Below, piece by piece: positions 25,169-33,590 of a stretch of DNA of 64,000 bases (position 1 is the stretch's first letter; every line of letters starts with the position of its first letter). The stretch comes from Amycolatopsis nigrescens CSC17Ta-90 (GTDB lineage: Bacteria > Actinomycetota > Actinomycetes > Mycobacteriales > Pseudonocardiaceae). The notes beneath the pieces are model-generated. The model searched no databases, was not told the origin of the DNA, and worked only from the letters and a program-made list of their open reading frames with translations. The position numbers were made by a program, and so were the translations under genes. Location of the stretch: the NCBI RefSeq assembly GCF_000384315.1, contig NZ_ARVW01000001.1, forward strand, positions 1,993,746 to 2,057,745, read 5' to 3'.

Positions 25169-25270
25169 ACCGGCCGGCACCTACGAGTGGCCGTCGCGAA
25201 AACCGGTAACAGCATCCGCCCGCACTCGGACTGGGGAAATGCGAGCAGGAACTCGGCGGAAGGGGCTGTG

Positions 25271-25927
25271 ATGTTCATCCGGATGTTCATGCGGCGAATC
25301 GGGGTCACGGGTGCGGTCGTCATCGCGGCGCTGAGCGTCGGGGCACCCGCCAACGCGGTCGGTGAGGACGGGGTCGGCAACGCCGGGGTGGCCGCGGTGC
25401 CCGCGAGCAGCGGGCAGGTCACCCCGGTCGGACCGCTCGCGGAATGCGACGTCTACGGCGAGAACACGGCGACCTCCGACGAGATCCGTCAGACCGGCGT
25501 CGTGCGCTACGACGAGGCGACCGCGTCCTGCGTGCACGACGAAGATGTGGAGAAGAACCTGGTCAAGGTGCAGGGCGAAGGCTTCCAGTTGGACGCGTTC
25601 GTGACCGCCGGCAGGCAGCGGATCCGCACCGGGGAGTACGAAGTGAGCTGCGAGGGCACCGCCACCGGCACCACCTACGCGCGGTTCACCATTCGCAACA
25701 TCCGAGGGGTCACCGCGCCGAACCCGGTGGAGGAGAACGCCACGGTCTGGGTCCTCGGCACCCTGTACGGCGCGGCGGCCAAGGCGAAGGTGGTCTTCCG
25801 CGAAACCCTCAAGGACGGTATGGGCGGTCTCGACCTGACCGCCATGCACGTCTACCTGTACGGCGCGGACGACACCCCGCTCGGGCACGCCGCGATCGGC
25901 CGCGCCTCCTGCTCCCCGTTCGCCTAG
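25271..25927 (+). CDS. Secreted uncharacterised protein
   Basis: A 218-residue protein with a signal peptide (MRRIGVTGAVVIAALSVGAPANA, cleavage after ANA). The mature part has four Cys (ECDVY, ASCVHD, VSCEGT, ASCSPFA), suggesting two disulfides, and alternates β-like stretches. I do not recognise a family. The ATG at 25271 follows AGGGGC. It converges with the DUF4232 gene; the 73-base palindromic element lies between them. Confidence 0.65.
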   Translation: MFIRMFMRRIGVTGAVVIAALSVGAPANAVGEDGVGNAGVAAVPASSGQVTPVGPLAECDVYGENTATSDEIRQTGVVRYDEATASCVHDEDVEKNLVKVQGEGFQLDAFVTAGRQRIRTGEYEVSCEGTATGTTYARFTIRNIRGVTAPNPVEENATVWVLGTLYGAAAKAKVVFRETLKDGMGGLDLTAMHVYLYGADDTPLGHAAIGRASCSPFA

Positions 25928-25970
25928 CCGCCGAGTCGCTTGTGGACATGGGCCGGCGCCCGGTCCTCCC

Positions 25971-26043
25971 CAGAATCTTGCGGGACACCCGCACCCGATC
26001 GATGGGGGCATGCGCAAAAAGCCTCGCATGCCCCCATCTCAGA
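25971..26043. repeat. 73-bp palindromic element, copy 1 (intergenic)
   Basis: This segment is 71/73 identical to 59694-59766. It has two nested dyads: GCGGG-ACA-CCCGC on the left, and a 14-base perfect stem (26001-26014 with 26025-26038) around a 10-base loop on the right. It lies between two convergent gene ends, where its hairpin could also end transcription from both sides. No open frame or transposase is inside, so it would be a REP/MITE-like sequence moved in trans. Confidence 0.75.
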
Positions 26044-26066
26044 ACCGGGCGCCGGCCGGGTGGCGG

Positions 26067-26576
26067 TCAGCCGGGGTTGCCGCCGGTGAGGGAGCCGATC
26101 TCGACCGGGCCGTTCACGTCGGCGGGCCAGGCGATGGCGAACGGAACGCCGTCGGTGGAGTTGGCCATGGTGAACGTCGCCTCGGCGGCCGGCGCACCGG
26201 GCTCCTGCGCGTACGGCGCGTGCAGGTCGACCTGGGCCGGGTGGGTGTCGTCGAGCCAGACCTGGGTGTTCTCCGAGCCGGTGGAGTAGCTGTCCACGCC
26301 GAGTTCCGCGCCGCCCGCGCTGTGGAACACCAGATCGCGCGGAGTTCCGGTGAGCAGGCACTGCGTGCCCGGCGTGGCGTAGAAGGTGACGACGAAGTTC
26401 TTCGTGTCCACGGAGTTCGACGGAACCTCCTCGGCCGCGGCGGTGACCTGGCCCGGCTGGCAGGTGTTGGTGTCCGAAGGGTTGGCCTGTGCGGCGCCGG
26501 CACCGGCCAGCAAGCCACCCGCCGCGATCGTCGCGGTAACGCCGGCCAGGGTCAGGGACTTCCGGTAGTTCACCAT
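26067..26576 (-). CDS. Secreted DUF4232-type protein
   Basis: A 169-residue exported protein. The signal peptide ends near AQANPS. The mature part, CQPGQV…FVVTFYATPGTQCLLTGTPRDLVFHS…, matches the DUF4232 β-sandwich with its conserved Cys pair and PxxL-F region. The family is common among actinobacterial secreted and lipoproteins, but its role is not settled. The ATG at 26576 follows a GGAGAG-type site. Confidence 0.75.
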   Translation of the reverse strand: MVNYRKSLTLAGVTATIAAGGLLAGAGAAQANPSDTNTCQPGQVTAAAEEVPSNSVDTKNFVVTFYATPGTQCLLTGTPRDLVFHSAGGAELGVDSYSTGSENTQVWLDDTHPAQVDLHAPYAQEPGAPAAEATFTMANSTDGVPFAIAWPADVNGPVEIGSLTGGNPG

Positions 26577-26752
26577 GATGCTCTCCTAGCAAGTCTCGGT
26601 CGGTGAAACGATCACCTCGTTGGCTCTCACACCGTTAGATGCACACCTACCCCGGGAAGATGCGTGCGGATGGGATCAACCACCCGAACGCAACCTCACG
26701 CCCCGGCACACGTCGTCACCACTGCCCTTGGCAAATAGCCGGCTTTTTGCCC

Positions 26753-27331
26753 TTATGCCGAAGGGCGACGAGGGTGGCCAGCCCGGTGGCCGAGGAACTC
26801 GCCGGGGGCGCGGAAAGGGCGGCCCTTGGGGATGACCGTGGTGCCGGAGCGGCCCGCGCACGTCCAGGCCAGTTCCAGTCGCCATTGGACCCAGTCCTGC
26901 GATAGCGGCACCAGAGCGAACATCTCCGGATCACTGGCCGTCACGGTGAACGGAAAGTCCATTTCCCGGGGCCGCACCCCGACCCGGCCGGGGTCCAGGC
27001 ACACGTCGAAACCACGCACTATGAGCCCTGATTGAAGGTCGGCCTCCAGCCGTGACCGCCGGCTCAGCACAATCGGCCGGAACCGGTGCAGCACCACGGC
27101 CCGCGCGTCATGCGCCTCGACGAGTACCCGGATCAGACGGTTCTCCCGGTAACCGCCGAGGCGGGGTCGTGACTGGATTTCCCACGTGACGATGATCGGC
27201 GGGTCATGGGGAACACCGAGCGATGCGTCGTTGAAATGCACACCGCCGTGAATCGTATGGGCCTGGACGACATTTCCGCTGCCGTTGCCACCCAACCGGT
27301 TCGTCGCGTTTCCATCCCGGGACCCATCCAT
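26753..27331 (-). CDS. Uncharacterised protein with an N-terminal VVQA (RHIM/BASS-like) motif
   Basis: A protein of about 192 residues. Residues 11-33 read N-x3-GNGSGNVVQAHTIHGGVHF, the short motif seen before NB-ARC and related signalling domains in actinobacteria and compared to RHIM-type amyloid motifs. Here the core Gly after VVQA is His. The remainder is β-rich (IIVTWEIQSRPRLGGYRENRLIRVLVEAHD…, DFPFTVTASDPEMFALVPLSQDWVQWRLELAWTC) and reads like a single sandwich domain. I use ATG 27331; GTG starts up to 27361 are possible. Its function is unknown, and it could be the adaptor or effector of a signalling pair. Confidence 0.6.
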   Translation of the reverse strand: MDGSRDGNATNRLGGNGSGNVVQAHTIHGGVHFNDASLGVPHDPPIIVTWEIQSRPRLGGYRENRLIRVLVEAHDARAVVLHRFRPIVLSRRSRLEADLQSGLIVRGFDVCLDPGRVGVRPREMDFPFTVTASDPEMFALVPLSQDWVQWRLELAWTCAGRSGTTVIPKGRPFRAPGEFLGHRAGHPRRPSA

Positions 27332-27378
27332 CCGCCTATGGTCGCTCACTTGCCGACACACGGGAAGGCAGGACGTCG

Positions 27379-28212
27379 CTACGAAATCGATCGGAGCCGG
27401 CCGTGGGGCTGGTGCAGTTGGTCGAGGGCCTTGGCCGTTTGTTCGTCCGCGGGCAGGAAAACGACGAGCTGCTGGGCGTCCGCGGGAAATTCGAGCGTCT
27501 CGCGGAGGAACTGAAGCTCTTGCCCTGTCGGGTGGTTGAGCCGGAGAGTTCCCCGTCGCGGCACCAGATGGCGGTTCAGGCGGCGGGTGAAGTCGGGGCC
27601 GGCGATGGGGGTGAGCTCAGCGGTGAGCCATTCGACGTTCTCAATGGACGGTGCGAGCCACAGGTCGAAGGCCAGCTCGTCCGCGACGTCGTCCCAATCG
27701 GTGAAGAACGTCCGGGCGCGGGGGTCGGTGAAGACGTAGCGGGTGAGGTTCGGCGAGGCCGCGTCGAGCAGGCCGGTTCCGCCGGTGACCGACTCGTAGC
27801 CGCTGGTGCGGGCGAGGACGTCGCCGAGCCGGTTGGCCACGATGGCGATACCCGGTTCGAGGAGCCGGAGTGTCTCCAGGACCGACGGCCGCACCTGCCG
27901 GGACGGTGGGGTTGGCCGGAGGTGAGCGGCGCATTCGCCGCGGGTGATCTTCGCGAGGTAGCTCAGGTGGTTGCGCTCCGAGGGGACGAGGCCGAGCGCG
28001 TCGGCGAGCGCCTTGATCACCGCCGTCGACGGATTGCGGTCACGGCCCTGCTCGATGCGGGTCAGGTACTCGACGCTGATGCCGGCCCGCGCGGCGAGGT
28101 CCAGCCGGCGCAGGCCCGGTGACCGGCGGCGGCCGCGGTCCGGCAGGCCGAGGGATTCCGGCTGGATGCTGTCGCGTTTGGCCCGGATGAAATCCCCCAA
28201 CGGCTTGCCCAC
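27379..28212 (-). CDS. XRE-family regulator with MmyB-like ligand domain
   Basis: A 277-residue protein. The N-terminal HTH_31/XRE part is LGDFIRAKRDSIQPESLGL…RRSPGLRRLDLAARAGISVEYLTRIEQGRDRNPS. The C-terminal half is the MmyB-like PAS-fold domain (LRLLEPGIAIVANRLGDVLARTSGYESV, RYVFTDPRARTFFTDWDDVADELA). It starts at GTG 28212, which gives the family's usual GKPLGDFIR beginning. It is divergent from a CynX/NimT-type MFS transporter 113 bases away, a common regulator-exporter arrangement. Confidence 0.86.
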   Translation of the reverse strand: MGKPLGDFIRAKRDSIQPESLGLPDRGRRRSPGLRRLDLAARAGISVEYLTRIEQGRDRNPSTAVIKALADALGLVPSERNHLSYLAKITRGECAAHLRPTPPSRQVRPSVLETLRLLEPGIAIVANRLGDVLARTSGYESVTGGTGLLDAASPNLTRYVFTDPRARTFFTDWDDVADELAFDLWLAPSIENVEWLTAELTPIAGPDFTRRLNRHLVPRRGTLRLNHPTGQELQFLRETLEFPADAQQLVVFLPADEQTAKALDQLHQPHGRLRSIS

Positions 28213-28324
28213 GCCACGAGCGTACGACGCCGCCCGCTGATCGCGCACTGCTCAGGGTGGCCGCGCGGGGGCCACCCTCGGCACGGCCTGGTTGTCGCCA
28301 CGGCGCGGCTCGATCGTGGTGGGC

Positions 28325-29548
28325 ATGAACAGGCAGAAGCTGCTCTCACCGGACGCGAAGCCGCCGAAGTCGCCGAAGTCGCCGAAACCGCGGTCCGGTC
28401 AGGCGTTGCTGGTGTGGGGGCTGCTGGTGGTGGCGGCGAACCTGCGGGCGAGCCTGACCGGCGTCGGGCCGTTGCTGGATCGCGTGCAGGCCGAACTGGG
28501 GCTGGCTCCGGCGGTGGCGGGCCTGGTGAACGCGCTGCCGCTGCTGGCGTTCGCGGTGCTGTCCCCGCTGGTTCCGCGGCTGGCCTCGCGGTGGGGACCC
28601 GAGCGGCTCCTCGGCGGTGCGCTCGTGGTGCTGACGCTGGGGATCGCGGTCCGGTGGGTACCGGCGGCGATCGCCCTGTTCGCCGGAACCGTGCTGATCG
28701 GGGCCGGCATCGCCGTGGGCAACGTGCTGCTGCCGAGCCTGATCAAGCGCGATTTCCCCGCCAGGGTTGGGCTGCTGACCAGCGCCTACGCCACCGTGAT
28801 GGGCGGTGTCGCCGCGGTCGCCTCCGGGGTGGCGGTGCCGATCAGCCAGGTCGCCCCCGGCGGCTGGTCCACCGCGCTGGGCTGCTGGATCGTGCTCGCG
28901 CTGGTGGCCGTCGTGCTGTGGCTCCCGCGGATGCGGGCTTCGCGGCCGGCGGCGGAGGCGGTTCGCGGACACCGGTTGCCGTGGGGATCGGCGCTGGCGT
29001 GGGCGGTCACGGCCTTCATGGGACTGCAGTCGCTGGGCTTCTACGTCGTCGTGACCTGGCTGCCCCAGGTGTTCCAGGACAGTGGCGTGAGTGCGGCCGC
29101 GGCGGGCTGGCTGCTGTTCGGATTCCAGGCGGTCGCGGTGTTGACCAGCCTGGCGGTGCCCGCCGTGCTGCGGCGGGCGCGCGACCAGCGCGCGCTGGCG
29201 ACGGCGTGTTCGGTGGTGATGCTCGCCGGCTACCTCGGGCTCTTGCTGGCGCCGGGATGGGCGTTGCTGTGGAGTGTCGTCCTCGGTCTTGGCGGCGGAG
29301 CCTGCCTGGTGCTCGCGTTGGCGTTCCTAAGCCTGCGCGCCGAGGACGCGACCGCGGCGGGCGCGTTGTCCGCGATGGCGCAGTCGGTCGGTTACCTGCT
29401 GGCCGCGGTTGGACCGGTGATCTTCGGGCTGCTGCACACCGCCAGTTCCGGTTGGTCCGCACCGATCATCCTGCTCTGCGTGGCCGCGGCCGGACAGGCG
29501 GTCGTCGCGACGGTGGCCGGCCGGGGCACGGTGCGGCCAGCGGGTTGA
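28325..29548 (+). CDS. MFS transporter, CynX/NimT type
   Basis: A 407-residue membrane protein with about 12 hydrophobic segments. The WGLLVVAANLRASLTGVGPLLDRV opening is characteristic of the CynX/NimT (cyanate/2-nitroimidazole) subfamily, which exports small organic anions or drugs. A basic cytoplasmic tail encoded by imperfect 9-base repeats (KPPKSPKSPKP) precedes helix 1. It is divergent from the XRE/MmyB regulator. Its stop abuts the end of the convergent XRE-cupin gene. Confidence 0.88.
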   Translation: MNRQKLLSPDAKPPKSPKSPKPRSGQALLVWGLLVVAANLRASLTGVGPLLDRVQAELGLAPAVAGLVNALPLLAFAVLSPLVPRLASRWGPERLLGGALVVLTLGIAVRWVPAAIALFAGTVLIGAGIAVGNVLLPSLIKRDFPARVGLLTSAYATVMGGVAAVASGVAVPISQVAPGGWSTALGCWIVLALVAVVLWLPRMRASRPAAEAVRGHRLPWGSALAWAVTAFMGLQSLGFYVVVTWLPQVFQDSGVSAAAAGWLLFGFQAVAVLTSLAVPAVLRRARDQRALATACSVVMLAGYLGLLLAPGWALLWSVVLGLGGGACLVLALAFLSLRAEDATAAGALSAMAQSVGYLLAAVGPVIFGLLHTASSGWSAPIILLCVAAAGQAVVATVAGRGTVRPAG

Positions 29549-30124
29549 TCACTGGTGCGCGCGCACGTGCGCGCGCACCCCTTGCAGGCCGAACAGGATG
29601 AGCAGCTCGACCACCCCGCCGTCCGCGCTGCCCAGCCAGTGCGGCATGGACGTGTCGAACTCGGCCGCCTCACCGGGCGGCAAAATCAGGTCGCGCTCGC
29701 CGACCACCAGCCGCAGGCGGCCGTTGAGCACGTAAAGCCATTCGAAGCCTTCGTGCGTCTGCGGAGTCGGTTCGAGCGGTTCTCCACGGGCGGGAATGAT
29801 CATCTTGAACGCCTGGGTACCGCCCGGTCGCCTGGACAGCGGAATGAAGACCATGCCGAACCGCCGGATCGGCTTCAGGTGGATCCGGGGATCGCCCGTG
29901 CGCGGGGCGCCGACGAGATCGTCCAGCGGAACGTCGTAGGTACGGGCCAGCGGCAGCAGCAGCTCCAAGGTCGCGCGGCGCTGACCGCTCTCCAGCCGGG
30001 ACAGGGTGCTCTCCGACACCCCGGTCGTCGCCGCGAGGTCGGCGAGGGTGATGCCGCGGTCGCGACGCAGCGCGCGCAGCCGCGGCCCCACCACGTCGAG
30101 CACGTCTTCCGTTTCGTGGTCCAC
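29549..30124 (-). CDS. XRE-cupin transcriptional regulator
   Basis: A 191-residue regulator. The HTH comes first (LRALRRDRGITLADLAATTGVSESTLSRLESGQRRATLELLLPLA). It is followed by a cupin barrel (MIIPARGEPLEPTPQTHEGFEWLYVLNGRLRLVVGERDLILPPGEAAEFDTSMPHWL). Such proteins sense small metabolites. The GTG at 30124 follows AAGGTGG. It is divergent from the methyltransferase-DinB-hydrolase genes 88 bases away and may control them. Confidence 0.88.
   Translation of the reverse strand: MDHETEDVLDVVGPRLRALRRDRGITLADLAATTGVSESTLSRLESGQRRATLELLLPLARTYDVPLDDLVGAPRTGDPRIHLKPIRRFGMVFIPLSRRPGGTQAFKMIIPARGEPLEPTPQTHEGFEWLYVLNGRLRLVVGERDLILPPGEAAEFDTSMPHWLGSADGGVVELLILFGLQGVRAHVRAHQ
29555..29578. terminator. 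24-base perfect palindrome at convergent gene ends
   Basis: Two GTGCGCGCGCAC units back to back form one self-complementary 24-mer. It lies in the last codons of the XRE-cupin gene (VRAHVRAH), seven bases past the MFS stop. It could fold as a transcript hairpin in either direction. There is no T-tract, so it is not a canonical intrinsic terminator. Confidence 0.35.
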
Positions 30125-30211
30125 GACGCCACCTTGCCATAACCGCAAGATTCCGTGCCAAAGCGCGGTGAGCCTGGCGAAACTGAGCGCATCCCGACTG
30201 AAGGAGCCTCG

Positions 30212-30838
30212 ATGAGCACCACCGATGCGGTCACGTTCTGGGACGGCGTCTACGCGGCCCGGCCGGCGGCCACCGACCCGCGGCCGAACGACCGTCTCAC
30301 CGAGACGGTCACGGACCTGCCGCCAGGGCGCGTGCTCGACCTCGGCTGCGGCGACGGCGGCGACGCGCTGTGGCTCGCCCGCCGAGGATGGCACGTCACC
30401 GCGATCGATATCTCGGCCGTGGCGGTCGAGCGGCTCGCCGGCCTCGCCCGCGCCCGCGACGTTGGCGACCTGGTCACCACCGAACGGCACGACCTGCACG
30501 AGTCCTTCCCGCCGGGCGAGTTCGACCTGATCTGCGCCCACTACCTGCACACGTCCTTCGACCTGGACCGGACGACCGTCCTGCGCACGGCCGCGCACGC
30601 GCTGCGCCGTGGCGGGCTGCTGCTGGTCGTCGAGCACGGCTCGACCGCGCCGTGGTCGTGGAACCAGGATCCCGACGTCCGCTACCAGACCCCGCGGGAA
30701 CTCGCCGCGGAGATCGAGCTGGACCCGGCGAAGTGGACGGTCGAGCGGGCCGACGCGCCCCGCCGGATCGCGACCGGCCCCGGCGGGCGCATCGCCGAGG
30801 TCACCGACCACGTCCTGCTCATCCGCCGCACCGCCTGA
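30212..30838 (+). CDS. Class I SAM-dependent methyltransferase
   Basis: A 208-residue enzyme. Motif I is VLDLGCGDGGDALWLARRGWHVTAIDIS and the post-I region FDLICAHYLHTSFDLDR. The opening TFWDGVYAARP resembles TehB/thiopurine-type methyltransferases. The substrate is unknown. The ATG at 30212 has AAGGAG six bases upstream. It is the first of three same-strand genes with short gaps (methyltransferase, DinB-like, hydrolase lipoprotein). Confidence 0.85.
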   Translation: MSTTDAVTFWDGVYAARPAATDPRPNDRLTETVTDLPPGRVLDLGCGDGGDALWLARRGWHVTAIDISAVAVERLAGLARARDVGDLVTTERHDLHESFPPGEFDLICAHYLHTSFDLDRTTVLRTAAHALRRGGLLLVVEHGSTAPWSWNQDPDVRYQTPRELAAEIELDPAKWTVERADAPRRIATGPGGRIAEVTDHVLLIRRTA

Positions 30839-30862
30839 CCTGCTGCCAAGAAGGAGAAACCC

Positions 30863-31360
30863 ATGCCCACCACCACCTTCCGCCGCAAGCGCCGCGCCGA
30901 CACCCCGCCACCCCGTACTGGCAGCAGCGAAACCGAAGTCCTGCGCGGCTTCCTCGACTACCTCCGGGCCTCGATCGCCGCGAAGGTCGACGGCGCCCCC
31001 GAACCGCAGGCCCGGACGGCCGGGGTGCCCTCGGGCACGAACCTGCTCGGCCTGCTCAACCACCTGACCTTCGTCGAGTGCTCGATGTTCCTCGGGGACG
31101 AGGTCACCGACTGGCAGGCGACGTTCCAGGCCGCACCCGCGGACAGCGTGGCCGAGGTCGTCGCCCGCTACCGGGAGGCGGTCGAGCGGGCGAACGAAGT
31201 TCTCGACGGCTGCACCGACCTCGGCGCACCGCTCCCCCGGCCGGGACGCCCCGCGCCCAGCGTCCGCTGGGCACTCACGCACCTGATCGAAGAGACCGGC
31301 CGCCACGCCGGCCACGCGGACATCCTCCGCGAGCTGATCGACGGCGCTACCGGTCGCTGA
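30863..31360 (+). CDS. DinB-superfamily protein (DUF664)
   Basis: A 165-residue four-helix protein: ETEVLRGFLDYLRASIAAKVDG and NLLGLLNHLTFVECSMF supply the first helices and a metal-type His, and VRWALTHLIEETGRHAGHADILRELIDG matches the C-terminal H-x3-H region of DUF664. DinB-fold members include mycothiol-dependent enzymes. The ATG follows AAGAAGGAG. It sits 24 bases after the methyltransferase, probably in the same operon. Confidence 0.82.
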   Translation: MPTTTFRRKRRADTPPPRTGSSETEVLRGFLDYLRASIAAKVDGAPEPQARTAGVPSGTNLLGLLNHLTFVECSMFLGDEVTDWQATFQAAPADSVAEVVARYREAVERANEVLDGCTDLGAPLPRPGRPAPSVRWALTHLIEETGRHAGHADILRELIDGATGR

Positions 31361-31390
31361 CTCCAAAACCCTTCTCCAGGACAGGAAAAC

Positions 31391-32404
31391 ATGAACACCG
31401 CAGCACGACCGTCCCGTCGATCCGCGCGCACGGTGACTACCGCCGCGCTCGCCATCCTGCTCACGATCTCCACCGCGGCCTGCTCCACACCGGCCGCCGA
31501 GGTGCCCCCGTACGCCGCCGCCACCCAGGGCGACCCGGCGTTCGAGAAGACCTTCCGGCACGAGTTCGCCGACGTCGACGGCGTCCGCATGCACTACGTG
31601 AAAGGCGGCAGCGGCACGCCGGTGGTGCTGATCCACGGCTGGCCGCAGACCTGGTACGGCTGGTGGCCGATCATGCCGGCGCTCGCCGAGCAGCACACCG
31701 TCTACGCCATCGACCTGCCCGGCCTTGGCGACGGCACCGGTTCGCCGAACGGCTACGACAAAGCCACCCTCGCGCGGTACGTGCACACCCTGATCGCCGA
31801 CAAGCTCGGAGTGCGGGATGCCCGCGTCATCGGGCACGACTTCGGCGCCGCGGTAGCGTTCCAGTACGCCGCCCAGTTCCCCGCCGACACCACGCGCCTC
31901 GGCTACCTGGACCTACCGCTCCCCGGGCCCGCGATCGACGCGTCCACTTACCGCTCGCTGAGCTGGCACATCGCCTTCCACGCCCAGCGCCGAGTGCCCG
32001 AGACGGTGGTCAGCGACGACGTCCGCGACTACCTGGCGCTGTTCTACCCCCAGGTCTCGTTCGGCGGGACGGCGTTCGGTGGCACCTCGGACCGGTCCCC
32101 GTTCACCGACGCCGAGATCGACGAGTTCGCACGGACCTACCAGCGGCCCGAGGCACTGTCGGGCGGCTTCGAGCTCTACCGCGCCCTCGACAAGGACGTC
32201 CGCGACGCGGTGGCGGCGGCACCGACCAGTGTGCCGACCCTGCTCATGACCGCGCAGGGGCAGCTCGACGCGATCCGCGCCACCGCGGCCCCGCGCCTGA
32301 CAAACATCGTGCGCGCGGTGGATGTACCGAACGCGGGGCACTGGCTCGTCGAAGAGAACCCCCAGTTCGTCACCGGGGAGTTGCTGCGCTTCCTGGACGG
32401 ATGA
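31391..32404 (+). CDS. Alpha/beta hydrolase lipoprotein (epoxide-hydrolase type)
   Basis: A 337-residue protein with a lipoprotein signal (LLTISTAAC, Cys near residue 31), so it is probably anchored outside the membrane. The hydrolase domain has HGWPQTWYGWWP (oxyanion hole), GHDFGAAVAFQYA with Asp as the nucleophile, and a terminal NAGHWLVEENP His. The Asp nucleophile points to epoxide or haloalkane hydrolysis rather than esterase action. It sits 30 bases after the DinB-like gene. Confidence 0.82.
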   Translation: MNTAARPSRRSARTVTTAALAILLTISTAACSTPAAEVPPYAAATQGDPAFEKTFRHEFADVDGVRMHYVKGGSGTPVVLIHGWPQTWYGWWPIMPALAEQHTVYAIDLPGLGDGTGSPNGYDKATLARYVHTLIADKLGVRDARVIGHDFGAAVAFQYAAQFPADTTRLGYLDLPLPGPAIDASTYRSLSWHIAFHAQRRVPETVVSDDVRDYLALFYPQVSFGGTAFGGTSDRSPFTDAEIDEFARTYQRPEALSGGFELYRALDKDVRDAVAAAPTSVPTLLMTAQGQLDAIRATAAPRLTNIVRAVDVPNAGHWLVEENPQFVTGELLRFLDG

Positions 32405-32408
32405 CCCG

Positions 32409-33563
32409 CTACCCGGGCTTGACCGGCTGCCTCAAGATCGTTTTCAGCTTGGCTGGTGCCGTCCGGCGTGCGTCGCTGAGGTAGATCTCGTGATGGTCAC
32501 CGTTGAAGGTGAGCCCGTTCTCGGGGAGATAGTGGTTGTGCAGGCGGTCCAGGGTGGGAGTTTCGTCGTCGTAGGAGCCGAGGTGCAGGATCTGGACGCA
32601 GGTCCCTTCGACGAGGGTGTGCAGCCGGACGTCTACGAGCGCGGGGTTCTCCTTCTTCTTGGAGACTCCGGCGACCGCATCCAGGACCATGTCTTCGTTG
32701 ATCCAGTCCGGCTGGCCGATCATCATGGTCCATTCCCAGGTTTCCTTGCGCCGCGCGACGAACACGGTCGGGTCGGCCGCTCGCCACAGTCCCTCCAACG
32801 GGCCGACCACGAAGTCTCGCCCGAGGTTCTTCTTGCTGGCGAACTTCAGCGAGTACGCCACCCCGTACAGGGCTTCGATCGCGTTGGCGTAGGCGGCGGA
32901 GGTGTTCGGATCACCCCGGCCATCGACCGCGATGTACCGGAACTCGGGCACCTCGACGACGGTGAACTCCTTCGACGGCGGCGAATAGAGCTCTCGATGG
33001 GCTTTTTTGACGTCGTACTTGTCCATCGCGGTCTCCGTGCTGAGTGTGTCCAATGTGGTCTCGGTCCACCCGATATCGGCCTCGAGCATGGCCTCGCTGT
33101 AGTCGAAGATCGCGATGGCGGAGGCGGGCAGGGGTTCCTGCCCGGAGCGGGTCAGCCGGACTTCCGCGAGCTGTTCTCGCAACGCTTCCAGCCGCCGGGT
33201 CAGCCCGGTCGCCACGTCCGCGTCCGGCAGGCCCTGGCTGTTGGCCATCCCGATCAGCACGCGTGCGCGCATCGGTGTCAACGTCGTCAGCGCGTCACGC
33301 GTGGCTGCGGCGCACAGCTCACGGCCCAGCGCCGTGACCCGGAAGGTGGCGCGCGACTTCCCAGGCGAGGCAGCGCCGGCCGCTTCGATCAGGCCGCGCT
33401 TGGCCAGTTTGTCGAGCACGTAGTAGATGGAGGAGAAGCCGAGCGCGGTCCAGGCGCGCACGCCCCGCTCCTCGATGACCCGTTCCAGCTCGTACCCGTG
33501 GCGCGGCCGCTCGGCGAGCAGCCCGAGCACCGTCAACTCCCCATCGGTCAGCGCCGAAGCCAT
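32409..33563 (-). CDS. PadR regulator fused to a GyrI-like ligand domain
   Basis: A 384-residue protein. Residues 1-170 are a PadR winged HTH and helical tail (LTDGELTVLGLLAERPRHGYELERVIEERGVRAW). Residues 180-384 (MDKYDVKKAHRELYSPP… to …DHHEIYLSDARR) match stand-alone GyrI-like small-molecule-binding proteins. Met180 (ATG at 33026) has its own GGAG about seven bases upstream, so the second domain may also be made separately. A 24-base dyad fills the gap before its ATG, which suggests autoregulation. It converges with the lipoprotein hydrolase. Confidence 0.85.
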   Translation of the reverse strand: MASALTDGELTVLGLLAERPRHGYELERVIEERGVRAWTALGFSSIYYVLDKLAKRGLIEAAGAASPGKSRATFRVTALGRELCAAATRDALTTLTPMRARVLIGMANSQGLPDADVATGLTRRLEALREQLAEVRLTRSGQEPLPASAIAIFDYSEAMLEADIGWTETTLDTLSTETAMDKYDVKKAHRELYSPPSKEFTVVEVPEFRYIAVDGRGDPNTSAAYANAIEALYGVAYSLKFASKKNLGRDFVVGPLEGLWRAADPTVFVARRKETWEWTMMIGQPDWINEDMVLDAVAGVSKKKENPALVDVRLHTLVEGTCVQILHLGSYDDETPTLDRLHNHYLPENGLTFNGDHHEIYLSDARRTAPAKLKTILRQPVKPG

Positions 33564-33565
33564 CT

Positions 33566-33589
33566 CACTATTCTAGCACTAGAATAGTG
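33566..33589. promoter_or_regulatory. PadR operator candidate
   Basis: CACTATTCTAG-CA-CTAGAATAGTG: perfect 11-base arms with a two-base centre, two bases upstream of the padR ATG and filling the gap after the amidinotransferase stop. It is A/T-rich in a GC-rich setting. The location would block a promoter or the leader of padR itself. Confidence 0.65.
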
Positions 33590-33590
33590 C

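Noticed and set aside
25971..26043. Ordinary intrinsic terminator
   Set aside because: A hairpin is there, but no T-tract follows. The full 73 bases recur inside a gene, so it is a repeat element first.
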